From Kineosporia sp. NBRC 101731 (GTDB lineage: Bacteria > Actinomycetota > Actinomycetes > Actinomycetales > Kineosporiaceae), in the NCBI RefSeq assembly GCF_030269305.1, contig NZ_BSTC01000019.1, positions 1-64,000 of the forward strand: a stretch of DNA of 64,000 nt, in the 5' to 3' direction. A program made the translations under genes and the position numbers. The notes below the pieces were generated by a model that saw nothing but the letters and a program-made list of their open reading frames with translations, was not told the DNA's origin and did not search any database. Shown in pieces: positions 8,614-16,630 of the stretch; position 1 is the first letter of the stretch; each line of letters starts with the position of its first letter.

Positions 8614-9714
8614 CTAGCTCTGGTGCACCAGCATCGGGATCTCGGTCTCGACGCTGGTGCGGGAGCCGTGCAGCCCGAGCAACCGCAGCACCTGGGGCCG
8701 GGCCGTGCGGGAGTCCACCACCGCGACCGGCCCGGTCGCGGCCGTCACCACGTCACCGATGCGCGGCAGCACGTGCGGTGAGACCGGCCCGAACCAGTTC
8801 TCGGCCACGGCCTGCTCCTTCGTGACCACGACCATGTCGCCGCCGACCCGGGCGTGCCAGGCCGCGGCCACGTCGTCGGCCGCGCCGTTCTCGCAGTAGA
8901 GCTGCAGCGAGCGCGGCTCCCCACCCAGGTGCCGCACCCCGGTGAGCATCTCGGGCTCGCTCGCGAGGTCGAGACGGTTCTCGAAGGGAACGTCGACCAT
9001 GCCGTGGTCGGCGGTGACCACCATCAGGCTGTTGCCCGGCAGGCCGGCGGCGAGCTGCTGGGCGCAGGCGTCGATGCGCTCCAGCTCACCGGTCCAGTTC
9101 CAGGAGCGGCAGCCCTGCTCGTGGCCGATCTTGTCGAGGTCGCCCCAGTAGACGTAGATCAGCGCGCCCTTGGACTTGCGGGCGGCGGCGATCGCGACGT
9201 CGACCCGTTCCTCGAGCGACTGGGCGGCGATGAACCGGCCCCCGCGCTGCACCGCCTCGGTGAGGCCGGAGCCGTCGAAGAAGGCCGGGCCGATCCGGAC
9301 CACGTCGCGACCGGCGGCCACGACCTGCTCGAACACGGTGGTCGCGGGCTGCCAGCGGCGCGGGTCGACCTCCGGGTCCCACATCAGCTCGTTGAACACG
9401 CGGTCGCGGTCCGGGTCGAGCACCTCCAGGCCGACCAGGCCGTGGGCACCGGGCAGCAGCCCGGTGCCCAGCATGCCCAGGCTGGTGGCCGTGGTGCTGG
9501 GGAAGCCGGACGTGAGCGTGGTGGAGTGCGGGTGCTCGCGCAGACGGCGCAGGAACGGCGCGTGCCCGGAGCTGGCGGCGAGCAGCTGGTTGCCCAGGCC
9601 GTCGACGAGCAGCACCACGACGGTGCGGGCCTTCGGCAGCAGCCTCCCGCCCTTCTTCGCGGACAGGGAGAGCGCCGCGGACGGCAGGACGTCCGCGAGG
9701 GTGGGGAGGGCCAA
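8614..9714 (-). CDS. Alkaline-phosphatase-superfamily phosphodiesterase
   Basis: A 366-aa protein of the type I phosphodiesterase/nucleotide pyrophosphatase fold. It has LLVDGLG (first metal Asp), SGFPSTTATSLGMLGTG (nucleophile Thr), YVYWGDLDKIGHEQG and VVTADHGMVDVP (later metal ligands), in the expected order. There is no signal peptide, so it should be cytoplasmic. The family hydrolyses phosphodiester bonds in nucleotides or lipids; the substrate is unknown. It starts 4 bases after the DUF5998 gene stops, so they form one unit, a pairing I recall from other actinomycetes. Confidence 0.85.
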   Translation of the reverse strand: MALPTLADVLPSAALSLSAKKGGRLLPKARTVVVLLVDGLGNQLLAASSGHAPFLRRLREHPHSTTLTSGFPSTTATSLGMLGTGLLPGAHGLVGLEVLDPDRDRVFNELMWDPEVDPRRWQPATTVFEQVVAAGRDVVRIGPAFFDGSGLTEAVQRGGRFIAAQSLEERVDVAIAAARKSKGALIYVYWGDLDKIGHEQGCRSWNWTGELERIDACAQQLAAGLPGNSLMVVTADHGMVDVPFENRLDLASEPEMLTGVRHLGGEPRSLQLYCENGAADDVAAAWHARVGGDMVVVTKEQAVAENWFGPVSPHVLPRIGDVVTAATGPVAVVDSRTARPQVLRLLGLHGSRTSVETEIPMLVHQS

Positions 9715-9717
9715 GGG

Positions 9718-10329
9718 TCAGACCCTGGCCGTCGCCGCGGACAGGGCCCGGGCGAAGGCCTTGGCCCCCTGCACCGCGGGTTCGCCCTCGGCCTCGGCCG
9801 ACAGCCGCACGGTGATGTCATCGGCGGCCAGGGTGCCGGTGTAACCGTGGTCGGCCTCGCAGTCCGGGTCGGCACAGGAGGCGGGCTCCAGGTCGACGCG
9901 GGTCAGGGAGCCCCAGCCGATGGTCAGGCTCAGCTCGCGGGGCACGACCCCCTTGCGGTGGTGCTCAGGGGCCGTGACGGCGTGCGAGAGCACCACCGAC
10001 GTGACCTTGCTGAGCGGCACTGCCTCGGTCGAGGCGGAGGCGTAGGGCTCCGGACTGAGGGCGTCCGGATCATGGTCGTCGGCGTGCGCGACCACCAGCC
10101 GGGTCGGGGTCAGCGACAGCACGGTCACGTGCCGGCGCACCTCCACCCTGTCGAAGGTGGTCTCCTGCTGCACCAGGTACGACACCACCTCCTCACCGGC
10201 GATGGCGACGTCCAGCGCGTCGAGCACGAGCGAGGGGTAAAAACCCGCACGCTCCACCTCGGCGACCAGTTCGTCGGGCAGGCCGCTCTTCTCGCTCACG
10301 GTGGCGTCCGTCCCGGGTCCTTCACGCAT
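9718..10329 (-). CDS. DUF5998 family protein
   Basis: A 203-aa soluble protein with LVLDALDVAIAGEEVVSYLV, VVAHADDHDP and a C-terminal CADPDCEADHGYTG containing two cysteines. It matches the actinobacterial family DUF5998, which lacks an assigned function and is usually found beside the phosphodiesterase gene that follows here. The start MREG was kept, although a GTG 10 codons in (VSEKSG) would also fit. Confidence 0.75.
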   Translation of the reverse strand: MREGPGTDATVSEKSGLPDELVAEVERAGFYPSLVLDALDVAIAGEEVVSYLVQQETTFDRVEVRRHVTVLSLTPTRLVVAHADDHDPDALSPEPYASASTEAVPLSKVTSVVLSHAVTAPEHHRKGVVPRELSLTIGWGSLTRVDLEPASCADPDCEADHGYTGTLAADDITVRLSAEAEGEPAVQGAKAFARALSAATARV

Positions 10330-10412
10330 TGCCCCATCTTGTCACTCCGGGATGGGGTCGGCGCAGGCCCACGCCCGGCGGAGGCGTCCGTCGTCCACCA
10401 TTCGGCTTTTCC

Positions 10413-10436
10413 GGCCGCCGGTCAGGCCGCCGGTCA
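10413..10436. repeat. 12-bp duplication at the 3' end of the acetyltransferase fusion gene
   Basis: Two adjacent copies of GGCCGCCGGTCA end 3 bases before the stop codon of the next gene on the reverse strand. Confidence 0.7.
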
Positions 10437-10439
10437 GGC

Positions 10440-13079
10440 TCAGGAGGAGAGTTCGCGTCGGATCGTGTCGGAGCGTTCGGCCGGCCGGGACACCCGGATC
10501 ACGGCGTCGAGCACCGCGAGCCCGTTCCCGGCGACCACCACCGGGTTGAGTTCCAGCTCCGCCACCTCGGGCAGCTCGTCGGCCAGACAGGCGAGACGGC
10601 CGAGCACGTTCTCCAGGGCGGGCACGTCGACCGGCTCGGCTCCCTGGTGGCCGAAGAGCTTCGGTGCGGCCCGTACCGAGCGCACCAGGTCGGAGACGTC
10701 CACGGTGGTCAGCGGCGGGATGCGGTGGGCGATGTCGCCGAGCAGGCCGCTCGCGTCGCCCCCCAGCCCGAACGAGACCACCGGGCCGAACAGCGGGTCC
10801 TCCACCGTGCGCAGCACGCAGGCCACCCCCGGCTCGGACATGCTCTGCACCACCAGGTCACCACTGCCGAGCGTCGCCTGCATCTGGGCGAAGTCAGCCA
10901 TCAGCTCGGCCTCGTCCTCGATGTTGAGCCGTACTCCCCCGAGGTCGACGCGGTGACGCAGATGGGGCGCGGTGGTCTTGAGCACCACCGGGTACCCGCT
11001 CTGACGCGCGGCCGCGGCGGCCTCCGCCGCTGTGGTCACCGGGGTCCGCGGCCAGAGATCGATGCCGAAGGCCTTCAGGAGTTTCGCCGAGGCCCCGGGG
11101 TCGAGGGTGGTGCTGTCCTGGCCGGGGGACGCGGCCAGCGCCTGCGCCACCACGGCCCGCGCGCCGGCCAGGTCGAGGTCGTCCGGGTCGAACCGCTCCC
11201 CCGGGTCACGACGGCGCCAGCGGGCGTACCACTCGGCCTTCGCCAGGGCCCTCACCGCCTCCTCGGGCGTCGGGTACGACGGGATCAGACGTGGGTTGGA
11301 CAGGGCCCGGTTCACCCCGTGCACGCCGAGGAAACACGCGGCCACCGTGATGTCGGGCGCCTGGGCGGACACCTCGGACAGGGCCCGGGCCACCTCCCCG
11401 GCCTCGGTGGCGATGGGCGGGATGAACGCGGCCACCACCGACTGCACGCCCTCGGCGGCGAACGCCTCGGTGAGGGCGGCCCGGAACTGGGCCGGGTCGG
11501 CCTGGGGGTGCAGGGCGACGGGCTTGTGGACGACGACCAGCCCGGCCGCTACGCACCCGTCCGCGATCAGGGTGCTGAGGGCGTCACTGTTGCCGACGAT
11601 GGCCACGTTGGGCCCGGCGGGCAGCGGCTGGTTCATCACCAGCTGGGCCACGTCGAGCATCTCGGCCACGGTCTGCACCCGGATACAGCCCGACTGCCGC
11701 AACATGGCATCGAACGCCTCCCGCGGCGCCGTACTCGCACGCACCGAATGCCCGGGCGGCACGCCGAAACTCGACAGGCCGGACTTCAGCACGATGACCG
11801 GCTTGGACCGGGCCAGGCGCCGGGCGATGCGGGAGAACTTGCGCGGGTTGCCGAAACTCTCCAGGTACAGGCCCACGGCGTCGGTGCCCGCGTCCTCCTC
11901 CCAGTACTGCATGCAGTCGTTGCCGGAGACGTCGGCGCGGTTACCGGCGGACAGGAACGTGGACACGCCCAGACCTCGCCGCTCGACCGCGTCGAGCACC
12001 GCCACGGCCAGCCCACCGGACTGCGAGAACAGGCCCAGACGGCCCTCTTCCGGCAGGGCGGGAATGAGCGAGACGTTCAGGCGCACGGCCTTGCCGGCAT
12101 TGATCAGGCCCCACGAGTTCGGCCCGACCACGCGCATGCCGTGAGAACGCGCCAGCCGCACCAGTTCCCGCTGGCGGGTCAGGCCCTCGTCGCCGGTCTC
12201 GGCGAAACCGCTGGATAAAACCACTATTCCGCGCACGCCGTGCTCGGCGCACTCTCGCACCACGTCGAGCACACCCTCGGCCGGGATGGCGACCAGAGCC
12301 AGGTCGACCGGACCCTCGATGTCGCGCAGGCTCTTCACGGTGGCCAGCCCGAGCAACTGGTCCGCCTCCTGGTGCACCACGTGCAGGGTGCCGGTGAAGC
12401 CGCCCGCGATGATGTCTTCCAGCAGCCGGTGCCCGACGGTCGCCACGCGGCGGCTCGCGCCGATCAGCACCACCGAGGAGGGGTTGAGCAGCCGCTCCAT
12501 GCTGCGCGACTCGGCGCGGTGCTCCCGGGCCTCCATCACCGCCCGCGACCTCTCGGTCGGGTCGATGGTGAACCGCACCTCGATCACCCCGTCGTCGAAC
12601 CGCGAGGTCAGCTCGTACCCGGCGTCCTGGAACACGGTGATCATCTTGCGGTTGCGCGGCAGCACGTCGGCCACGAACCGGCGGATGCCGTTCTCCCGGG
12701 CGGCCGCGGCCAGATGCTCCAGCAGCACCGAGCTGATGCCCCGGCCCTGATGCGCGTCGCTGATGTTGAACGCGACCTCGGCGGCGTCGGAGCCGGCGTC
12801 GAGCCGGTCGTAGCGGCCCACGCCCACGATGTCGTCGCCGAGTACCGCGATCAGGGCCACCCGGTCGGCGTGGTCGACATTGGTGAAGTGATGCAGGTCG
12901 CGCGGGGACAGCCGGGGCATCGGCGCGAAGAACCGCAGATAGATCGATTCCGGCGACTGGTGCACGTGGAATCGCTGTAACGCGTCGGCGTCGTCGGCCG
13001 TGATCGGGCGCAGATGGGCCGTCGCACCGTCCCGCAGTACGACGTCCGCTTCCCAGTGCAGGGGGTAGTCCCGGGCCAT
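10440..13079 (-). CDS. GNAT / NDP-forming acyl-CoA synthetase fusion (PatA-like)
   Basis: An 879-aa fusion. Residues 1 to about 165 are a GNAT acetyltransferase with the acetyl-CoA loop HQGRGISSVLLEHL. Residues from about 185 form the acyl-CoA synthetase (NDP-forming) CoA-binding part, with a catalytic-type histidine in GVPPGHSVRAS, followed by a C-terminal ATP-grasp domain (GASAKLLKAFGI, GYPVVLKTTAP). This order, acetyltransferase first, is the actinobacterial form of Pat, which acetylates lysines in acyl-CoA synthetases and other proteins in response to acetyl-CoA. The synthetase half is usually non-catalytic in such fusions, so it is probably a sensor. Confidence 0.88.
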   Translation of the reverse strand: MARDYPLHWEADVVLRDGATAHLRPITADDADALQRFHVHQSPESIYLRFFAPMPRLSPRDLHHFTNVDHADRVALIAVLGDDIVGVGRYDRLDAGSDAAEVAFNISDAHQGRGISSVLLEHLAAAARENGIRRFVADVLPRNRKMITVFQDAGYELTSRFDDGVIEVRFTIDPTERSRAVMEAREHRAESRSMERLLNPSSVVLIGASRRVATVGHRLLEDIIAGGFTGTLHVVHQEADQLLGLATVKSLRDIEGPVDLALVAIPAEGVLDVVRECAEHGVRGIVVLSSGFAETGDEGLTRQRELVRLARSHGMRVVGPNSWGLINAGKAVRLNVSLIPALPEEGRLGLFSQSGGLAVAVLDAVERRGLGVSTFLSAGNRADVSGNDCMQYWEEDAGTDAVGLYLESFGNPRKFSRIARRLARSKPVIVLKSGLSSFGVPPGHSVRASTAPREAFDAMLRQSGCIRVQTVAEMLDVAQLVMNQPLPAGPNVAIVGNSDALSTLIADGCVAAGLVVVHKPVALHPQADPAQFRAALTEAFAAEGVQSVVAAFIPPIATEAGEVARALSEVSAQAPDITVAACFLGVHGVNRALSNPRLIPSYPTPEEAVRALAKAEWYARWRRRDPGERFDPDDLDLAGARAVVAQALAASPGQDSTTLDPGASAKLLKAFGIDLWPRTPVTTAAEAAAAARQSGYPVVLKTTAPHLRHRVDLGGVRLNIEDEAELMADFAQMQATLGSGDLVVQSMSEPGVACVLRTVEDPLFGPVVSFGLGGDASGLLGDIAHRIPPLTTVDVSDLVRSVRAAPKLFGHQGAEPVDVPALENVLGRLACLADELPEVAELELNPVVVAGNGLAVLDAVIRVSRPAERSDTIRRELSS

Positions 13080-13180
13080 TGCCCCAGGCTACGCAGGAAG
13101 GGCCGGGACGGGCAGGGCCCTGGTTCCCCCAACCTCCTCTGTTCGTGATCGGGGCCCGCCCGCACGGCAGGATCGGGGGC

Positions 13181-13807
13181 ATGGAATTTGAGGACGTCGT
13201 CCGTGGACGACGGATGGTGCGTACCTACGACCCCGATCGACCCGTGGGCCGGGAGGTGCTGGGCCAGATCCTGGACCTCGCGGTCCGGGCCCCCAGCGCC
13301 GGGTTCAGCCAGGGGTGGGACTTCGTGGTGCTGAGCACGCCGGAGCAGGTGGAGCGCTTCTGGGGGGCCACCGCGCCCGGGGAGGGGGAGGCGGACCGCT
13401 GGCTGCGTGGCATGCGCACGGCCCCGGCGCTGATCCTGTGCCTGTCCGACCGCAACGCCTACCTGGACCGCTACGCCGAGCCGGACAAGGGCTGGACCGA
13501 CCGCGACGAGGCGCGCTGGCCGGTGCCGTACTGGGATGTGGACACCGGCATGGCCTCGATGATCATCCTGCTGGCCGCGGTGGACGCCGGGCTGGCGGGC
13601 TGCTTCTTCGGGGTTCCGCCGGAGCGTCGCGAGGCGGTGCTGACGACCTTCGCGATCCCTGCCGACCGGCGCATCGTGGGGGTGATCAGCCTGGGACATC
13701 CACCGGCGCCGGGCACCGACCGCCGGTCCCCGTCGCTGCGCCGGGGTCGCCGTGGAGTCGAAGAGGTCTCGCACGAAGGAACTTTCGGTAATCCGTTCCG
13801 CCCCTGA
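13181..13807 (+). CDS. Nitroreductase family protein
   Basis: A 208-aa flavin-dependent oxidoreductase. MEFEDVVRGRRMVRTYDPD contains the conserved FMN-phosphate arginines, RAPSAGFSQGWDFVV matches the A-P-S-x2-N/G-x-Q/P FMN motif, and GLAGCFFGVP is the later FMN-binding loop. It could reduce nitro compounds, quinones or an F420/FMN-type substrate; the sequence does not say which. The ATG at 13181 is used because the family begins at this point. It diverges from the PatA-like gene by about 100 bases. Confidence 0.85.
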   Translation: MEFEDVVRGRRMVRTYDPDRPVGREVLGQILDLAVRAPSAGFSQGWDFVVLSTPEQVERFWGATAPGEGEADRWLRGMRTAPALILCLSDRNAYLDRYAEPDKGWTDRDEARWPVPYWDVDTGMASMIILLAAVDAGLAGCFFGVPPERREAVLTTFAIPADRRIVGVISLGHPPAPGTDRRSPSLRRGRRGVEEVSHEGTFGNPFRP

Positions 13808-13893
13808 CCAGTTTTCTGTCAATCCTGTCAGAGGCGACTACCAGGATTCCCGCCCGGTCCTGCCAGGAAGCACCGGCAGAGTTCTTCTCACGA

Positions 13894-13910
13894 CAGCGAA
13901 ACAGTCGCTG
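13894..13910 (+). promoter_or_regulatory. Leader hairpin 1, upstream of basic peptide gene 1
   Basis: CAGCGA and TCGCTG pair around AACAG, 23 bases before the ATG. The flanking sequence from about 13862 is nearly identical to that before peptide gene 2, beginning CCAGGAA and running through AGAGTTCTTCTCAC. Confidence 0.7.
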
Positions 13911-13933
13911 GCACAACAACTGAGGAGTCAGAC

Positions 13934-14053
13934 ATGGCGAAGATCCTGAAGGCCCGCAAGCGTCGTCCGGTCGCCAGGCCGCAGGCGCCGGCCCAGCGTC
14001 GCGAGCAGGAGAACACCACCCCGCAGGACCCCGCCCGGGGCGAGCAGCGCTGA
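13934..14053 (+). CDS. Small basic peptide 1 (MAKILKARKRRPV family)
   Basis: A 39-aa peptide starting MAKILKARKRRPV, with a GAGGAG ribosome site 7 bases upstream. The first 13 residues are identical to peptide 2; the rest (Gln/Arg/Pro-rich) differs. There is no cysteine and no membrane segment. I do not recognise the family. The identical N-terminus and conserved untranslated leader point to duplication. A nucleic-acid- or ribosome-binding role would suit the charge, and export by the downstream ABC transporter is another possibility; both are inference. Confidence 0.65.
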   Translation: MAKILKARKRRPVARPQAPAQRREQENTTPQDPARGEQR

Positions 14054-14085
14054 GGCACCCGCGGCGCGAGTCACACGCGTCGTGC

Positions 14086-14120
14086 GGGGCCGGCGGGCAC
14101 CACGTGTACCCGCCGGCCCC
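14086..14120 (+). terminator. Hairpin after small peptide gene 1
   Basis: Twelve-base GC-only arms (14086-14097 and 14109-14120) flank an 11-base loop. There is no T tract, so it may be a partial terminator or a transcript stabiliser. Confidence 0.5.
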
Positions 14121-14299
14121 GCCGGGGCGGCTCACCGACACGCAACGTGACCACCCGGCCCGTACACCCCTGACCCCTGCGCCCCTCCACTTGACCGGCC
14201 CATCCTCGTTATCCGCGTGAATGTGGTTGCGCTCGTAGGTTTTCCACAGTGATCACTGGTGTCTATTGCCAGGAAAGATCAGCAGAGTTCTTCTCACGG

Positions 14300-14316
14300 C
14301 GGCGAAACATTCGCTG
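14300..14316 (+). promoter_or_regulatory. Leader hairpin 2, upstream of basic peptide gene 2
   Basis: CGGCGA and TCGCTG pair around AACAT, with one G-T wobble compared with hairpin 1. It lies 23 bases before the ATG, exactly the spacing of hairpin 1. Confidence 0.7.
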
Positions 14317-14339
14317 CCACAACCACGAAGGAGCCAGAC

Positions 14340-14453
14340 ATGGCGAAGATCCTGAAGGCCCGCAAGCGTCGTCCCGTCGAGAAGCCGCTGCCGAAGAAGC
14401 ACAAGAAGGAGCTGCAGCCGCAGCCGGAGCAGGGCCCCGAACCGCGGGACTGA
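14340..14453 (+). CDS. Small basic peptide 2 (MAKILKARKRRPV family)
   Basis: A 37-aa peptide. Residues 1-13 match peptide 1 exactly; the tail EKPLPKKHKKELQPQPEQG is Lys/Pro/Gln-rich and unrelated. The ribosome site AAGGAG lies 6 bases upstream. The duplicated block covers about 110 bases (13862-13973 against 14269-14380), including leader and first codons. A strong terminator follows, so it can be expressed alone. The constant N-terminus with variable tail resembles precursor peptides, but there are no Cys, Ser or Thr to modify in the tail and no maturation enzyme nearby. Confidence 0.7.
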   Translation: MAKILKARKRRPVEKPLPKKHKKELQPQPEQGPEPRD

Positions 14454-14489
14454 TCCGGTCGCCGGCGCCGATCTCGCCCTCGGCAGGCC

Positions 14490-14535
14490 GGGGCCGGTGG
14501 ACACCTCAGGTGTCCACCGGCCCCGCCGGATTTTG
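14490..14535 (+). terminator. Intrinsic terminator after peptide gene 2
   Basis: Perfect 17-base arms (14490-14506 and 14508-14524) form a long GC stem and are followed by ATTTTGT. This is the clearest intrinsic terminator in the window and separates peptide 2 from the transporter transcript. Confidence 0.85.
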
Positions 14536-14614
14536 TCTCCCGGTCGGGCGGACCGGTCAAAGGCCGCTCCCAGCAAGCGATCGGCCACCGGTCAGGCCGG
14601 ACCGGGAGGATGAC

Positions 14615-14629
14615 CAGCAAAAGTTGCTG
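14615..14629 (+). promoter_or_regulatory. Leader hairpin 3, upstream of the Arg-rich mini-ORF
   Basis: CAGCAA and TTGCTG pair around AAG, 24 bases before the ATG. Compared with hairpins 1 and 2, base pair 5 changed on both strands (G-C to A-T), which supports selection on the stem. Confidence 0.6.
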
Positions 14630-14653
14630 TCCCGAAAACCGAAGGAGCTCGTC

Positions 14654-14698
14654 ATGGTCAAGGCCCGTCCCGCACGTCACCGGCGTGCAGTGACCTGA
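14654..14698 (+). CDS. 14-residue Arg-rich mini-ORF leading the ABC transporter gene
   Basis: The frame MVKARPARHRRAVT has a good ribosome site (GAAGGAG, 7 bases upstream), five arginines, one lysine and one histidine in 14 residues. Its stop lies 7 bases before the ABC transporter ATG, which has no ribosome site of its own, so transporter translation probably depends on this frame. It shares the leader hairpin with peptides 1 and 2 and a similar Lys-Ala-Arg core. It is either a true third member or a leader peptide that controls the transporter. Confidence 0.5.
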   Translation: MVKARPARHRRAVT

Positions 14699-14705
14699 TC
14701 CGCCC

Positions 14706-16607
14706 ATGACCACAACAGATTTCGACGATTCCGAGGCCGGGGACGACTCGGCCCGGCTGAGCTGGCCCGCGGTGCTGCGCCGGTTCTGGCCCCTGACCCG
14801 TGGGCGGCGCCTGGCCGTCGGGGGCGCGCTGATCTTCTACACCGCGGCGGTGATCGGCGACGCGGTCGGCGTCGAGCTGCTGGCCACCCTGATCGACGGC
14901 GCGGTCGAGAACGGCAGTCTGAAAGAGTTCTGGCACCCGGCCGGACTCTGGGCCGCCATCACCCTGGGCGCCGCCCTGCTCACCTACCTCGGTTCGGTGC
15001 TCACCGCGTCCGCCGCCGAGCAGTTCAGCCGGCGCCTGCGCGCCCGCACCCACGACCACCTGCTCACCGTGGCCCCCGAGGAACTCGACCGCCGCCGCCT
15101 CGGCGACGTGCTCTCCCGGGTGGTCGACGACACCGAGGAGGTGGAGCACCTGGTGGTCACCGGCCTGCTCGACGCCGCCTGCTCGATCCTGGCGGTGATC
15201 GTGTTCGGGGTGGCCGCGTTCCGCCAGAGCTGGCTGCTGGCACTGGTGGTCGTCGCCGCGGCCCCCGTGCTCTGGCTGCTCAACCGCTGGCTGACCGGGC
15301 GTACCCACCAGGTGTCGATGCGCACCCGGATCGCCCACGGCGAGCTCACCTCCGCCCTGGAGCAGAGCCTGACGAACTCGGCCCTGGTGCAGGCCTACAA
15401 CGGGCAGCGCAACGAGCACAGCCGGCTGGCCACCGTCTCGGGCCGGCTGATGCGCGCCCGGCTACGCCAGACCCGGCTGGCCGCGGTGCAGGGCCCGCTC
15501 ACCGAACTCGTCGAGATGGGAGGGCTTCTCGCCGTCATCGGGATCGGTGTCTACGACATCTCACGGGGCGGGCTGACCACCGGCGGGTTGCTGGCCTTCA
15601 CCGCGTACCTGACCTACCTGTACCCGCCGATCACCGCGGTCGGGCGGCTCGGCCTCACCGCCGCCTCGTCCGGTACCAGCGCGGCCCGGCTGACAGAACT
15701 ACTCGACCTGCGGCCCGCCGTGACCCAGGCCCGGGCCGACGGCGCCCTGCTGCTGCCCGCCCAGGCCTGTCTGCCGGCCTCGACCGGGCCGCTGCAGTCG
15801 GGTCTGCTGATCGAGGACGTCACCGTGCACTCCCCCGGCCGGGCCGACCGGCTGCACGACGTTCGCCTGTGGATCCCGCCGGGCGCCCTGGTGATGGTCA
15901 CCGGGCCGAGCGGCGCGGGGAAGTCGACGCTGGTCGAGCTGCTCGTGCGCTTCCGCGACCCGGACCGCGGGAGAGTACTGCTGGACGGGCGCGATCTGCG
16001 GGACTATCCGCTCAGCGAACTACGCAACCAGGTGACCCTGCTGCCCCAGGAACCCTTCATGTTCGACGAGAGCGTGCGCGAGAACATCACCTACGGCGTT
16101 CCCGACGACCCCGGCACCGGGGCTATCACCCTGGCGGCGCGGGACAGCGGCGCGGCCGAGTTCCTCGATCGTCTGCCCGACGGCCTGGCCACCCAGGTCG
16201 GCCAGCGCGGCCGGGCCCTGTCCGGTGGGCAGCGGCAACGGATCGCGCTGGCCCGGGCACTGCTGCGGGAAGGACCGGTCCTGGTGCTCGACGAGCCGAC
16301 CACCGGCCTGGACCCGGAGGCCGCCGGTCACCTGATCGGCACCCTGCGGCTGCTGACGGCCCGGGGTCGCACCGTGCTGCTCGTCACGCACGACCTGGAA
16401 CTGACCCGTTACGCCGATCAGGTGATCGAGCTGAGGGCCGGTCAGGTGCACCGCACGGTCGTGGCGCCGGAGGCCGCCACCCGGCCGATCGACCAGGGAC
16501 GGTCGGGACCGCACCGGAGCCGGGCCGAGCGCATCCGTTCCGAACGCGCCCGATCGCATCGGGCCGAGACGATCAGGGCCGAGACGATCAGGGCGGAGCA
16601 CAGCTGA
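14706..16607 (+). CDS. ABC exporter, fused permease and ATPase
   Basis: A 633-aa half-transporter of the lipid/drug/peptide exporter type. A six-segment permease spans about residues 35-320, with the coupling-helix region VAPEELDRRRLGDVLSRVVDD. The ATPase carries Walker A GPSGAGKST (400-408), LSGGQRQR (505-512) and Walker B VLVLDEPT (525-532). No protease or C39 domain precedes the permease. The C-terminal 45 residues are Arg-rich and contain a 15-bp direct repeat encoding AETIR twice. Only one subunit is encoded, so it must homodimerise. The substrate is unknown; the upstream small basic peptides are candidates by position only. Confidence 0.88.
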   Translation: MTTTDFDDSEAGDDSARLSWPAVLRRFWPLTRGRRLAVGGALIFYTAAVIGDAVGVELLATLIDGAVENGSLKEFWHPAGLWAAITLGAALLTYLGSVLTASAAEQFSRRLRARTHDHLLTVAPEELDRRRLGDVLSRVVDDTEEVEHLVVTGLLDAACSILAVIVFGVAAFRQSWLLALVVVAAAPVLWLLNRWLTGRTHQVSMRTRIAHGELTSALEQSLTNSALVQAYNGQRNEHSRLATVSGRLMRARLRQTRLAAVQGPLTELVEMGGLLAVIGIGVYDISRGGLTTGGLLAFTAYLTYLYPPITAVGRLGLTAASSGTSAARLTELLDLRPAVTQARADGALLLPAQACLPASTGPLQSGLLIEDVTVHSPGRADRLHDVRLWIPPGALVMVTGPSGAGKSTLVELLVRFRDPDRGRVLLDGRDLRDYPLSELRNQVTLLPQEPFMFDESVRENITYGVPDDPGTGAITLAARDSGAAEFLDRLPDGLATQVGQRGRALSGGQRQRIALARALLREGPVLVLDEPTTGLDPEAAGHLIGTLRLLTARGRTVLLVTHDLELTRYADQVIELRAGQVHRTVVAPEAATRPIDQGRSGPHRSRAERIRSERARSHRAETIRAETIRAEHS

Positions 16608-16630
16608 CGCCGGGCCGGCCCGGAAAAGGC

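Noticed and set aside
8854-10956. A 700-codon forward open frame
   Set aside because: It runs antisense through the phosphodiesterase-like, DUF5998 and PatA-like genes, all of which show family motifs; high GC creates such long antisense frames.
10329-12218. A 629-codon forward open frame
   Set aside because: It is antisense to the PatA-like fusion and is rich in His/Arg/Gly with no domain pattern.
13934-14453. Small basic peptides as lanthipeptide or other RiPP precursors
   Set aside because: The tails lack Cys, and peptide 2 lacks Ser/Thr there; no modification enzyme is nearby. Kept only as a possible exported peptide.
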